Assembly: GCA_022747635.1 (NCBI GenBank)
Contig: JAKTNV010000005.1
Location: forward strand, 47,428,013 to 47,492,012
Direction: 5' to 3'
DNA length: 64,000 nt
Origin: Hetaerina americana
Taxonomy: Eukaryota; Arthropoda; Insecta; Odonata; Calopterygidae
Part shown: piece after piece, positions 46,278 through 58,950 of the stretch
Layout: each line of letters opens with the position of its first letter
How positions within the stretch are numbered: position 1 is the first letter of the stretch
Made by a program: the position numbers and the translations under genes
Notes under the pieces: generated by a model
Database searches by the model: none
Seen by the model: the letters and a program-made list of their open reading frames with translations, nothing else
What the model was told of the DNA's origin: nothing

Positions 46278-47400
46278 ATGAAGGCGTTCCACCAAGTTAC
46301 GCCATCCACTATTGCATTAACGGTAAAGTAGATGTTAAAATACATTTAATGAAAAGGGAAATGAGAGATGAATTATGTTAAAAGAACGTGTGTACGTGTG
46401 CATTAAAAGTTAGAGGAATTCATTAAAAAAATAATAAATCAAGTATGCCAGTGGAGAAAGCATGCTGGTTATTTGGCGATGGAGGAAAATCTTTATCAAT
46501 TAACATTCGAGTATGTATGTCTCATTACGAGCTGACACTACAAATCCATACATTTCTTATACGTAGCATATACATGCTTCTTTTACAATCAAAAAGAAAA
46601 ATTTTAACAAGACAACAGGTGACCCATGAGAGTTAATCGCAAATCGAAGGAAGGAGAGTAGATAGTTGGTGAATTTGGAGGGAGCACACGGATTTCAGTG
46701 GTTGATGGAAATAAGAAATGAGGAGGGGGATGGATGGAGATGGAAATACGGAACTTTGTGAACAAAAAAGAATGAGAGAAGGAGAGGTGGAAGGAGGATG
46801 GTTTTCCTAAGAGTTTTGTGAAGAGGAAAGGGAGGATTGAGCTGGGGTGGTGAGGGTGAAGGTGGGAAGGATACGTGGAGGCGAAAAGATTGGCGCCATG
46901 CAGTTGCGAATGAAACAGCGCGGAGGCTAACGAGGATGGATGAGTGGAGTATCCGCGCCCGACCCAGATCAATCAATGCTGGCGCGGGATTATTGGGCGG
47001 AAGCCATCGCTCCGCTCTCGGCCCACCTCATCTTCTCAACCCCTATTCTTCCAACCCCTTCTCCATTCCCTCCACATCACTCCCCTCTCCTTCCTACATT
47101 TCGTTCCTTCCACTCTTCCCCACTGCTCCGTCTGCCTCCCCGGCAGCTACAGCTATCCCCGCGATACTTACCTCTGACTCTCCCAATAACTAACTCCCTC
47201 ACTCTTTACTTCACAACAAAATCCGTCCCTTTAAATTTCTCTTTCCACCTACGACACTCATCACACCCTCATAACCTCCAATCACTGTTTCTCTCTCTCT
47301 CTGTTAGTAAACCATTTTGTCCTCTGAATTTTCTCCCGTCCGACTTCTCCTTCGACGATATTTCTTCCCCGTATTTAAACTTCCTATAACAGAGTGAAAC
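46278..47400. repeat. Purine-rich then pyrimidine-rich island
   Basis: The plus strand is G/A-rich from about 46630 to 46900 and C/T-rich from about 47030 to 47390. Between them lies a GC-rich stretch with several CpG (46890-47030). Overlapping open frames on both strands are Pro/Ser/Leu or Arg/Gly-rich and I treat them as by-products. Confidence 0.55.
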
Positions 47401-48230
47401 ATCCCCTTCCCACAAGTTTGTTTTCTGTTTACGCGGTATTTCACGATGCTTAGTGGCCTGTGTGTCAGAAGAGTGCATTCCATATATTTGGGGAGAAGCC
47501 GGAACAAATACGCTCCTCTGGGTGTAAACATTTTTTATGTCTCGCTGCACGAACGTTTCACTACGAAAGAATGGGTTAAACTAAATCACAGTAAATATTC
47601 GATGGTAGTTTCAGACTTGTAACTCCACGTAAGGCTCTCAGGAATATCTTCTTTCTCTACTGAATCAGTTTGAAGACCCTTTTATATGGAGCAATCGTAT
47701 CTTCTCCGCTACCCACGTATTCTCCGTGATTACAGCATTTTTCGGTTTGTGTATTGTGTTTCGCTTGGAAATAAAAATTCCTCGCTTACCTATTTGACTA
47801 AATAGATCTGCGAATAAATGTTACATTTTGTATCTCCGTGTGCTTCCATTGAGGAATCTTTAAGATAAAATATTTTGCTTGTTATGCTCATCATGTCAAG
47901 GATATAAAATACAATTTACATTTTCTCCCAGGATTATTTGCTCTATAACGTACCTATTTAAGTGGGAATCTTAATTACACCATACTTATTTTAACTTAAG
48001 CCACATAATTTATTTCTAGTTCTTTAAATATTTATTTATATTTAACTATTTACTATTCACTTAACTAACCAAACGGTATTGGGTTAGACATATTTGATAA
48101 GCTGGTGCTGTGTATCAAATTTACATCTCAGCTATCAGATTGGGTGTTATGCCAGTTTATTTATATAAATAGATTACTCCTGCACTTTTATGACCCATGG
48201 GAATTTGCTCAAGGGAATTTTTTTAGTATA
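47401..48230. other. AT-rich non-coding interval
   Basis: Nothing recognisable. Confidence 0.5.
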
Positions 48231-48322
48231 CGAGGGTGGTCTAAAAATTTTCTGACCTCAGGAAATTTCAGAAAAAATTTCTTGAATCTTTGTTAGGTCG
48301 GAAATTTCTCAGACCCTCCTTG
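48231..48322. mobile_element. 92-bp mariner-type MITE
   Basis: The left end CGAGGGTGGTCTAAAAATTT and the right end (reverse strand CAAGGAGGGTCTGAGAAATT) form imperfect inverted repeats of about 30 bp, both continuing to a GACCT block. TA duplications lie at 48229-48230 and 48323-48324. Only about 30 bases separate the arms, so the unit is essentially two mariner ends and nothing else. No full element with these ends is in the window. Confidence 0.82.
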
Positions 48323-49859
48323 TACATGAAATTATATCAAATGCCAAAAATTATTTGGCTTGGAATTTTCCCAGTCTTACTGCAGTATAAATGTTCCCGT
48401 TTCATTTGAGAGATTAATTTCTGATTAAGTAGAGAAAAAATAAGTCGAACACTTAAAGGTAATTATAGTTATTTCCATCTAGGAAAGAATAAAGAGCCCA
48501 AAAATCTTTGGAAATGCATTTCAGCCCTCTTTCATTCTTATGTATCTGATACAGTTTTTAAGATCGGTGAGTACTCGTATCACCTTTGCTTACTTCTTTT
48601 GACAGGGTTAGGTAATCAAATATTTTCCGTTTCCAATACAGATACTCGCTATCACGAGAACTATAAACTTAATATATTCAGCAACTAATCTCACACCACC
48701 TTTTTTAGTGAGTGACTACTATGCATTAGGGTCTTATTTTTTGTTGATAATTTGAAACGTAAAATGATGACTCTCAGATGGCTTACCATGGCAGTCACCA
48801 TTATTAAACCATGAAATTCCATCAGGTGAAAGGGTAATTTTCATGCCTTGTGCAGATTAAGGAACAGTGGTCTTCCCGTTATTAGCTTAGCGCGTTAATA
48901 TCCAGGCAGGATCTACATATGAGAGTTGAAAGGTTGCATATAGATCATGATGAAAATGAATATAAATACCTGTATGACTATAAATCCTGCAATAATTGGT
49001 AGATTTGATGTAATAATTAAACGACTGCTTTCAAATCAAAGTATTCGAGTGCTTTTGCTCGATTTTGTTTGGACTCTGCATCGTCAGTGGCAATAACGAT
49101 TACTTGAATCTGTGACTGGCGGTGTCTATCTTTCTAATGTTATCCAGGTGGTCAACTTAAATTTTGAAAATCTTGTGACCATAAAACCTATATCTTCCTG
49201 GAGAAAAATCTAGCTAAATATAAGTATTAAAATTTATTTAACTAGGTTATTTCCGGAACGATTTAAAATATTTTCTTTCTATGCCTAGAGTCACAAAACT
49301 TGGGCATATAACTTAGAAAAAATATGGAATGAATAAAAAAGAATAAAATTGGATTTCAGCTTCCTTTCCTTTGCCATTCATTTTTGGTATCTCTTTTGGT
49401 ATCTTCTCTTTGGTTCCTCCAACATAAACCAGTTTTTGGAAAGATAAGTTCACAAGCATTTTAACGAACTCCTTCATGTCTTTACTGGATAGAATGCCTC
49501 CCAAACCTTCAGCTTTTCTTCTATACGGAATCATTTAGTTCAAACAATGATTGAATGTTTATAAAATATAAATAATTTAGAAATTCAACAAGTAGTTGTG
49601 ATACATATACTCATAAAGTTTATCGGTACATTATTTGAAGCTAAAACTATGTATAAAAATTGATATTTACGAAAAAAGTTGCAAAAAAATTACCATACAC
49701 TTATTTCGACAGGCCTGTTCACACCTGTTGTTGCCTGGACAATTACTTGGTGAATATTTACAATGACTGCCAATAAATGCACTAAATAATCAAATTTTAA
49801 AGAAAGGAGAGATAGGACTTCGTGATCACAGTCTTCATCAAAGAATAGCAGACTTGAAT
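48323..49859. other. AT-rich non-coding interval
   Basis: Nothing recognisable. The minus-strand frame at 49313-49534 lacks motifs. Confidence 0.5.
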
Positions 49860-50160
49860 ACATTACCCTCCCTCCACTTCACATCTTCATTTCCCCAACC
49901 TGCACAACCATTTTCATACAGAAAGAGGAAGAGAGGTATGAGGCTAAGAGGATGATACGGGAATCGGGAGTGCTCGCTCGGCCCAGGAAAGGACGGTCTC
50001 GGAAAACGGAGAAGCGTGAAGGATTGCGGAGGAAAGAAGGACGAAGAGAGCAAAGATTTTTGGAGAGCGGGAGAAATTTATGAATTTATGATGAAGAGCT
50101 AAGCATCGGTGAGGAGAGTACGGCGGGGTGGAGGAGGTGAAATGATTTACTTTCGGAAAG
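49860..50160. repeat. Purine-rich island
   Basis: The plus strand is G/A-rich from about 49920 to 50160. The minus-strand frames are Ser/Pro/Phe-rich and not called as genes. Confidence 0.5.
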
Positions 50161-50856
50161 CACCCTGTTATCAATTGTAAAATTAATTTTTTAAATTCAA
50201 GTTAGATAGTGGAAATTGGGCAACTAACGATATTTGGCGTAAGCAATTACATAGCTTCGTCGTGAAAAAATGTGTTATCTTTGAAAAGTACTCATTTGTT
50301 AAAATCAAACTTTCCCTGTGACAATCCATTAATTTTACTAAACTAATTGTCAATCAGATTTAATGCATGCAGTTTCATTTTCAAACAAGGCCTAAGTCAT
50401 TTGTAATAGTAATGAAACCTTGAAAACGTACTTTGAGAGATGAAATAGTCTTGATTGATTGGTATATACTTTTATTTTATTTGGTAAGACGTCAATTATA
50501 AATGATTAAGAAAACTTTGCTTGTCAATTATTCTAAAGCATAGTTTTCTTATAAAATTCGTATATGCACCTGAAACATCATATTACAATTATGTGTCTGC
50601 AATTTTATTAGTAAGTCCTCATATTATCCTAATAATGCATTATCATGTATCATTACTAAAACAGACACATGATATATGTAAAAGTATATGACGTTTTAGC
50701 AGTAAATGGCCGAATTAGTACAAATATTAAGGAATTTACAAATATCATTAAAATACTTTTACATTGTCGTCATATTATTGAAAGTACATTTTTAAGACTT
50801 GAATGATTTCAAACATTTATTGAGTTGAAGTAAAATTATATGATAGACTTAGGATA
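50161..50856. other. AT-rich non-coding interval
   Basis: Nothing recognisable. Confidence 0.5.
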
Positions 50857-51802
50857 AAGAGTTTGCTCCAAAAGTAATGCAATTAAATTTCCCGCGTCAT
50901 TCCAATTGATTAGAGAGGTATCAAATTACTAAGAGTAAGTGGGAGGACACTAAGCTTTGCCGCAGAATCGGTTTCGGTGTTCTCTAAGCTATGAAAGCGG
51001 CAGGACGTCAGTTATTGTAAACCTCGCGCGTGCGCCGACCGTGCCACGAAAGACCAACCGAGTGGAAATTTCAAGTGAACTTTTGCAACATATTGAAAAT
51101 TAACCTGATTATTTGGGCTAAGTCATTACTGGTAATGAAAGCTGAATACGAGGTTTTTGAATACTACCGTACCGTGGTTTTTTAATACTACCCAGAAACA
51201 AAACGCCAAAGGTCTGAATAGCACACCAGTCCTCCAAGCCCAAAGAGGCAAGAATGAGCAAATCAAAAGTGAAAACAATGCTCATTGTCTTTACCGACAG
51301 TAAATTAGTGGTCTATAAGGAGTTTGTTCCTCAAGGGCAGACGGTTAGCGTTGCTTACTACGTGTATATGCTGGAAAGACCCCGAAAAAGGATCATTAGA
51401 ACGATAAAAGACATCTCCGCTACTTGGCAACTCCATCACAACAACGCGCTACGAGTCCACCAGTTCCTGGCCAAACACCAGTTGCTAGCGCTGTCCCACC
51501 CCCCCTATTGTCCTGACGACCCCCAAGCACACTTCTTTTTGTTCCCTTGGATTAAGGAAACCATGAAAGGAACCCTTCGTTTGTCCATAGAAGAGTTCAA
51601 ATCAGCCGTGACGAAGACCTTTCGAGAGATCCCCGAAGACGCCTTCTAGCGTGCGTGCCGGTCTTGACAGATTCGCTGGAAAAAATGTGTATTGGTCCAA
51701 GGACAGTACTTTAAAGAATTTGAAGAATTTAAAGTGCTTATGCAAATCTATTCAATTAATTACTTCAAAAAAGTAATTGTATTACATTTGGAACGCACGC
51801 TG
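50857..51802 (+). mobile_element. Mariner copy M8, N-terminal half deleted, family A
   Basis: Ends are AAGAGTTTGCTCCAAAAGTA and, reverse strand, CAGCGTGCGTTCCAAATGTA, with TA on both sides (50855-50856, 51803-51804). Length is 946 bp. The leader (KRQDVSYCKP frame) matches that of the copy at 2884-3827, so both belong to one family. The DNA-binding half is missing; readable homology resumes at ISSELLQHIEN just before the first catalytic motif. Confidence 0.88.
51070..51740 (+). pseudogene. Mariner transposase remnant of M8: catalytic half only, all three Asp replaced
   Basis: Upstream of the 132-codon frame (51254-51649, MSKSKVKTMLIVF) the first motif reads VITGNES, so Asp1 is Asn. LHHDN reads LHHNN, so Asp2 is Asn, and the next six or so residues are lost. 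The third motif reads DDPQAHFFLF, placing His at Asp3. A roughly 24-bp tandem duplication (TTTTTGAATACTACC / TTTTTTAATACTACC, about 51150-51195) disrupts the region after motif 1. The C-terminus runs to about 51740 after a stop at 51647-51649. Confidence 0.8.
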
Positions 51803-54535
51803 TACCAATATCTTAAGAAAACATCCAGTTCAATTCCCTCTTAATAAAGACTCTGAAGCATATTTCTGCTTCAAACCTTTTATAAATAGAGTTATCAGAT
51901 GACTATATCAGTTCACTTGTTCTACAAAGTATGATAACAGATTTACAACTTTAGTTTCATGTTAAAGAGGACAGAAATTGGCATTTATAACAAAATGGGA
52001 AGCTTTAAGTCAACTTGAATTTAAGAAAAAGATTAATAAGAGTTGAAAAATAACTGGCAGTTAGTAAAATTCAAAAACATGGTTTTTTTAAGTAAAACTC
52101 AAAAACAGAAATTAGAGTAGTATTTAAAGAGCGCTGGATAAAATTTTAGATCAAGTTGATCGGAGACCAATAGACGACGAATGGAAATTAGCGAAAAAAA
52201 TACCGATGGTGGAAACCTCAAAACACATTGGAGAAGACAAAATCATAAGACCACCCAGTGGAAAAAATGGATACCAGATAATTAAAATACAAGAAGAGAA
52301 GATGATAAGTATGAAAGATTCAGTCGATTAATTAGTCGCAAAAAATTGCGTATCGTGAAAATAAATAATAAGTTGGAAAAATTGGTGTACAGCCTGAATT
52401 AAAATACATGTGGTGAAATATTTCAGAAGCTAATAAAAAATAGAGCAATGCTAGGCATTTCAAGAACGGTATATGATTTAAGCGACAGAATGGAGACGTT
52501 GAAAAAATGCCCTAAAAATTCAATTTATTTTAATAATTATAAGTATTTATTCGATATTCAATGAATGTCAAAGAAGCTGTCAATGGGAATGAAAAACGAA
52601 ACTTTGGAAATTAATTGGAAAGTGTTGCTGTAATTAAGGAGGATATGGAGCTCCAGAAGTTAACGAATTTTCTGTGGGTTTTCTTAAATATTCTATGAAG
52701 ACATTTCCAAAAATATGATTCAAATTTCGTCTTTTTTGGCCCATGTAAAAATGAAAATTGACTCCTAGAAGTAACACTCTTTATTGAAGCGAAGAATATT
52801 TAAGTATAAAAATGTAAAAGATGAATAATTTGTCTTTGAATGATCGCATAAAATAATGTCAAGAAAATTGATGTGTATAAGAATGAGACGAGAGGCATGC
52901 GAGGACCGACTTTACCAGAGAAAAAAGAGAGAGGCAATTGAGATCCAAGAAGCCATGAAAGCTCTCATTGGAATAAAAAATCAAGAACATCGATTGAAAG
53001 ATATTTATTTCTTTCATCAAATATGAAATCCTATTAGGTGAAAATGATAAATGTACAAGGTGAAAAGGGTGCTTAACAATGTGTAAAGAATAATAAATTG
53101 GTGATCAAATGTGGATTGATTGGTTAACATGGAACACAGTGATAAAATATCAGGTAGTATTCCAATCGTGCAAGACGGACAATTCACAAATGAATTAGCT
53201 GCACAAATTTATTTACACGGCACCCCACCCGGCCCAATGGCGCGTGAAGGGAGACGTGAGGACGCCAGCCATAAGGCGAGTTAGGAGGGACTGTGGAACT
53301 TGTATGTTTCTTACTATTTCTGCAATTGCGAAACCATTTTAGTTTTATTGTTTTCTTCTTTAGTTGTGGTCCCGAAGAGAGCGTGGAAAAAAAGAATCCT
53401 TGAATATAACCATTCGATAGTATTCTCTCTTATTTTGTCACAGTTTTCTGTTATGCCGATGTTATTGGAAGCCTGAATTATATATGTATTCTGTGTTGGA
53501 TGCAAAACCAAACTAATGGTATATTTGCTAGAGGTTAAATCTTAATCTTGAGGCTTCATATCTTTAAGGATTTCCTCCCAAATATTTTAGAATGGTATTA
53601 TCAAATTATTACACCAAATATATTTAATTAAAATAATAATGGTTTAGAACTCCTGTGAAAATGGAAGTCAGGCATCCAGTAGTTGCATTTCATGGTCTGT
53701 TTTTGGGAATCAATTTGCGGTAACCAACAAGACTATACATTCAAGAAACAAATGACCGCAACTTACATGATGCTGTGAAGGGGAAGATCATAATTTCGAG
53801 GCAAAAAGCATGCTTAAACTTATGGCCTGCAACCAAAAAGCAAACCGAACTGCCAGCAACCGAACCAACTCCCATAGTTCAGGGCCAGTCATCCAAAACA
53901 AACATCCATGCTAGCAATTCAGAATATTTATCTAAAATAGGCAAGGTGAATATATGTAATGTATGATCGATTGTGAGACTACAAGTGCCTGTATTTTTCT
54001 ACTCATGAGTACTGATGTAAAAAAACCAGGGCCTATATCATAAATCCTGGGTCATTTTGATCCCCAAAGTTAGCGTCACACCATGAGAAGCTAGTGATTG
54101 AATGACTGTGAATGACACATAATATTCAGCCAACCTTAAAATATATGAAGCCAAGACTTTCTCTCTGAATGTGTTACTATTTCCTGCCTGGATGTCTTTT
54201 ACATATGATGGATTATCTTGATGTTGAAAGTGAAAGCACATGATTTCCTCCTTATATTGCAATTTCTTGGTGGTTTATTATTGTCTGTCCTTAACTACCA
54301 TGGATATCCACACTAAATTTATTAATAGCCATATGAAGCTTTATAAATAAATCCCAAAGTTTTATTTCAATTTGGTGGGGCTCGTGAATTCAGCGTATAT
54401 CGATGAATAATAATAATTGCCTCAAGTAAATTAATTGTGAGATCCAATCAATAGCAAGAAATTTCATTTTGCGACACATTGTTCGATTATACTTTACACA
54501 GTTTCGGAGCAGCACATCGTATACTGAAACATTTA
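51803..54535. other. AT-rich non-coding interval
   Basis: No gene recognised. The plus strand is A-rich from about 52100 to 53150 without LINE motifs that I can read. ORF 53775-53966 (+) and ORF 54038-54262 (-) have no known motif. Confidence 0.45.
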
Positions 54536-55460
54536 CGAGGGGTGACCCAAAAATAACAGGGATGTCGTTATAGATTCTTTAGTTCTCAATGTATTTACAT
54601 TGAATTTTGTTCACCTTCAAATTATTCCCCAATGGCTACAATGCACTTCTCCAAACGATACTTCCATTGTTCGAGACGTTTCTGAAATAGATTTATCGGG
54701 ATGTCCTTTAGGCCTTCTAGCGATTATTGTTTTACCTCCTCCACAGTGTCAAAACGCTTTCCTTTCACGTCCTGTTGAGTCTAAGGAACAAAAAGAAGGT
54801 AAAGGGAGCTAAATCCGGTGAGGAGGAGGGGTGGACAATCGATGTCATGCCATTTTTTATCGAAAACTGCATCACGGAGAGGGCGGTATGAGCCGGTGCG
54901 TTGTCATGATGGAATGACCAGTCGCCTGTGCGCCAAAGATCTGCTCTAGAATCTTCTCAATTGAACTCCACGACAATCCAGACATCTCACAAAGTTGATC
55001 AATGGTTCTGCGACGGTCCTCACGAATGAGGGTTTTGTATTTGCCGACGTTTTCGTCAGTTCTTGATGTTGAAGGGCAGCCTGAACGGGGTTGGTCTTCA
55101 ATTGACATATCACCATTTTTAAAACGTGTCAACAACTCAGACTCTGGTTTTCCTTAGAGCAGCTTCCCCATTTGCAGTCTTGAGGATTAAAATAGTTTCC
55201 GCGGCCGATTTCCCCGACAGGAAACAAAATTTCACTGCAACACGTTGCTCTTTATAATCCGCCATCACGTTTTTCGCCGAAATAAAAAAAAAGTTGTTTC
55301 ACTTAAACAGCTCTCACGGATGGACCGATTGAGTCACAGCAACGGCGCTGCGCATACTGAAGCAGGTGGCGTGAGCATGATCTACGGTTGGCCGATCAAA
55401 GGCTTCCCCACTCTCACTCCCCAACGCAGCCCAATTCCCGTTACTTTTGGGTCCCCCTTG
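54536..55460 (-). mobile_element. Mariner copy M9, internally deleted, family H
   Basis: Terminal repeats CGAGGGGTGACCCAAAAATA (left) and CAAGGGGGACCCAAAAGTAA (right, reverse strand); TA flanks at 54534-54535 and 55461-55462. Length is 925 bp. The minus strand reads MADYKEQRVAVKFCFLSGKS from ATG 55265, then FKNGDMSIEDQPRSG, DRRRTIDQLCEMSGLSW, then after a deletion WRTGDWSFHHDNAPAH and SPDLAPFTFFLF, to a C-terminus near 54595. Confidence 0.92.
54595..55265 (-). pseudogene. Mariner transposase remnant of M9
   Basis: The DNA-binding half is almost complete, with a TGA after KTRV and a frame change before LTRFKNGD. The deletion runs from within the second HTH (SSIEKILEQI) to shortly before the second catalytic motif, removing TGDE. 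HHDN is intact (Asp2). At the third motif the family's CDFF reads FTFF, so Asp3 is Thr. Further stops follow. With Asp1 and Asp3 lost it cannot transpose DNA. Confidence 0.82.
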
Positions 55461-56566
55461 TATGCTTAATATGATGTGATAACGAAATCTGAAACGTTTG
55501 AAGCCTATATTATATCCTATATTATAACAGGCAACATATATCGAAATATTCTTAAAATATCTTATTTTTCAACAACAATTCTTATTTAACAAGATTTATT
55601 CACTAGAATTGACAATTATTTTGCGATTTCAGCTACCTTTCTATTGGATCTCGTCACCTGGGTTGGGAAAATCTCCTCAAGGGTGAGTGCTCAAGTGCAG
55701 GTTTATCCTTTTCCTCTCGTCGTCCTTGCCTTGAATCCCTTTCTGACACCCCAATTGAATCTAACACCCATCCTACAAATCCACCGCTTATATCCTCTGA
55801 AATCATCACCATATACTGCTCCCTATACGCTCAGGGCAGCCAATCCCTCGCCTACTCCGCCAGTCGTCCTCACTCTTTAAGGACTCCTCCTTCTCCGACG
55901 TTACCCATCCACCCGTTCCCTCCTCCCTTCGCGTTGCGTCCCCGTGTGCATTCCTCCCATCGCTCTCTCCCTTGTCGCGCAATAACCCTCCCATGATCCG
56001 TTGACTCCTCCTCCTATGAGCGCGTCTCGAGGATCCATCATTATCCTCTCCTGTCCCCCCACCACCCCCTTTCGATCTTTTCCTCATCAGACGCACAATC
56101 CTCCTTATTACCCTACCGACATCCCAAATCCCTTCTCATACTTCCCCTCCTGCTCCTGTCGCCTTCTTCCCCTTCCTGCTTTCGTCCTAATCCGTTAAAA
56201 TCCCTTCTCACGCACACACGATCGCATGGAGTCCCTTGCCGACACTACTCTACGGACTCCGGAGGATACATCCGAAGCCTACACTCCCTTCTGAACTTAT
56301 TTTCCCTCCTTACTCTTGCCCCGTCTTTTTTCTTTTTATCCACTAGGACTGCCAACCCGATCCTATCGAAGAACCAATATAGACTTGCCTTACCTAGGAA
56401 TCCACATTTACCTGCGTCAAATCTTTTTCCAATGAAGCAATCAGTTTAGAGTGAACTGTTAATGGCATAATCCGGTTGAAGTTACAAATATTCACAATTT
56501 TATTAGTTAACCCAAGTAAATTATTATTATCCATAAATTGAAGAATACATCGAGTTTTGCCTTGTG
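55461..56566. repeat. Pyrimidine-rich low-complexity island (about 55640-56340)
   Basis: The plus strand is C/T-rich and the reading frames on it (55644-55880, 56001-56198) are Pro/Ser/Leu-rich. AGCCAATCCCTCG near 55838 also occurs near 33518 in the similar island. Not called as a gene. Flanks are AT-rich. Confidence 0.5.
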
Positions 56567-57312
56567 CGAGGAGTGTAGAGAAACGTTCGTTATGCTATTA
56601 AAATACGCTGGAATAGATAGAGAACATTTATTATTTTCATCTCAAATCTACATATCTTTACTATTTTATACATATTCGTCAAACCGATTTAAACAATTGT
56701 CTCTAAACTAGTTAACGAATTCCTTCAGGATAAAATTCTGCTTTCTGACATCGCAGCTAACTGATGACGGCCACTTGAAGTTTGTCCTCGAGAGTCTAAC
56801 GTTTCAGTCGTGTTTCCATGTAACATAGTCCTATAAATCTGAGGAAAACTTTCTAAAAATTTCAGATATCGTAAGACGCTAATTTTCTCAAAGAATTTGG
56901 TCAATTTTTCGTTGCAATTGATTGTTCAATCACAGACGGACGGCCACTTTTGTTATCATAATGGACATGTGTGTTCATTCTTAAACGAACGACAACACTG
57001 ACGCACAACTCTGTCACTAATCACATTTGGTCCGGGCAGAGCACAAATTTCCCGATGAATTTCAGCAGCTTTGAGGTTTCTTTTTATCAGTAAAAACCTT
57101 ATCTCTAAACTCAAGTCACATTTGGTGGTAATTTCAATAATGTTGTTCATTTTGACTCACTGTTGTAAGCAAACGACTAGTGGCCCGTCCTTTCAAACAC
57201 TGCAGCTTAAGATGCACTGACATGCTGTGTGAGCCAATATAGTGACCACTCGGCTCCCTCTACTACTTCTCACGTTTCAGGAAAACGGGGGTTACTTTCT
57301 GAAAAGACCTCG
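56567..57312 (-). mobile_element. Mariner copy M10, 746-bp derivative, family G relative
   Basis: The right end (reverse strand CGAGGTCTTTTCAGAAAGTA) is followed by TA at 57313. The left end is decayed (CGAGGAGTGTAGAGAAACGT) and its position is approximate. The minus strand reads the N-terminus (IRFLLIKRNLKAAEIHREI), SGRPSVI, FPQIYRTMLH, then the C-terminal tip (AEFYPEGIR, then NCLNRFDEYV in another frame). The catalytic domain is missing, as in the 756-bp copy at 43881. Many stops and shifts show it is older. Confidence 0.8.
56956..57150 (-). pseudogene. SETMAR-type mariner transposase N-terminus (M10)
   Basis: Sixty-four codons cover the first helix-turn-helix (LKAAEIHREICALPGPNV, RVVRQCCRSFKN). 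In this family the domain binds the terminal repeats. It ends at a stop before the GRPS linker, which follows in another frame. It matches the order of the M7 protein. Confidence 0.75.
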
Positions 57313-58251
57313 TATTTAAGTCTGCATTGTACACTTTTAATACAGGTATGCGGCAGATGGTTATTTCCTTAATGGTAGACATTATGACATACTATCTTAT
57401 AAAAGACTAGGGACTGAATGTTGCAGCTCTCAAACGAAGAAAATAACTGGCTTTACATATATCTCTAGCTTTTACACATCTAAAGGGTTATCTGCCTTAA
57501 ATTATAGAACGAAAAGTTGTCCAGAAAAGCATTTTTAATGATTATTTCCCAATATCAACTAAAATTTATTTTCAAAAATGTTTAATAAGCTATACGTTTG
57601 ATGAAAATCAATAAGGCCTCAAGGTACCAAACGGAAATTGACTTTATGGATGAATCGGGTGTACAGCAATATGCACAAAATTCCACAGATAATTCCTTAT
57701 AACCGTAGAACAGCTTAAAAGGGTGAACTTAATGAAAGTTGACTTATTCATCTTAAAGCACCTAAATACAAGGAATTACACCAAGAAATTTTTATCCGTC
57801 GTTGAAGGATTGGAAAAACACAGTACAAGCGGTCATGAAACTATTTGATCCTATCTTTTATGCTCTTTGCGAGGATTACATATCACAAAGAGTTTTCATT
57901 TGTAACTCAATTGACAAAATTGGGATAACTTTAACTTTTATTAGAACGAGTAAAAACTGTTATGAAACCAAAAATTATATTTTTGGTGGAGGGTATGTAC
58001 AAATTTTACGCGCATTTCGGGTACGAGAAGAATCGCATGACTATTACGTTGACTCCATGAGGTCAGCGAAGACGATAAACCTCGAAATATGCACATTGTG
58101 TATGTTGAGGGGAGACTAGGAAACCCTCGGGGCCTAGTCCTGCTCAGATACTCGAAATGTGGGGTGTGATCTGGTGAATCGTTCGTGTCTATAGTGCCCT
58201 ACTTCTTACGCTGTTTCTTTTGTTCGTATCATATAAACCCAACCGCAGTTC
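57313..58251. other. Non-coding interval with one unassigned plus-strand frame
   Basis: The 105-codon plus frame at 57802-58119 (MKDWKNTVQAVMKLFDPIF ... ) has ordinary composition but no motif I know. A hairpin GACTAGG ... CCTAGTC lies at about 58114-58139. Confidence 0.35.
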
Positions 58252-58950
58252 TCGCCCTACCTTTGCCGAAAAATTATGATTAAGGAATTGTAAACTTGAC
58301 CACTAGTTACAGTGGTGGAATAATCCATATTAAACTCGCTCAGAAGATTTTTGAGTATATCTATGGCATTGTGAAGACGATGTGAAAGTTTCTCCATATC
58401 AATTTTTGAAATTACCGAATCAAACTCAGAACTAAATGAATCTGTCAAAAGAGTTAGTATTAACCCCAGAAATACCTCATAGATATGCTGTACATTGTAT
58501 TTAACTCCAGCTGATAAAAATCTGGAAGTTTACATTCGATTTGTAGAAAAAATCGTTGAGCATCGATACTCCTTAAATCGTTGATGAAAAGATGTTGAAA
58601 TCTAATATACGTGTAATAGCATCTAACTCATGGATGAAAACTATGAACCTTCTATATATTTTTATTACAACGCCCTTACTTTTATTGTTCTAAAAATTAG
58701 CAGCAAGTAGCACTGAATGGTAATTAATTTTTAAGCGTGTTATTGCCTTCAAATATCTCTGGTATGGACTCATTTTCCGTAGAAAATAAAACTTCCGGTT
58801 GATAAGCTGACTGGCATACCACAAGTAAATGACCAACGAAAGAATACCCCCGAAAATAAACTTTTCGTACCACTGAAGCTTATTCGCCATCCTGTTCGCT
58901 AATTGAACTCTTTCGAGAAGATCCGAGATACATGATAGGAATTCATCCAC
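58252..58950 (-). pseudogene. Possible degraded coding region, membrane-protein-like, unidentified
   Basis: Two minus-strand frames of ordinary protein composition are separated by about 240 bp that reads as further protein-like pieces in shifted frames (for example CKLPDFYQLELNTMYSI). The upstream one (58950-58690) has a plausible membrane segment, FIFGGILSLVIYLWYASQLI, followed by a basic stretch. The downstream one (58448-58257) is amphipathic (KLSHRLHNAIDILKNLLSEF). Insect gustatory or odorant receptors can look like this near their C-terminus, but I see no diagnostic motif, so this is only a suggestion. The first frame starts at GTG, not ATG. Confidence 0.2.
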
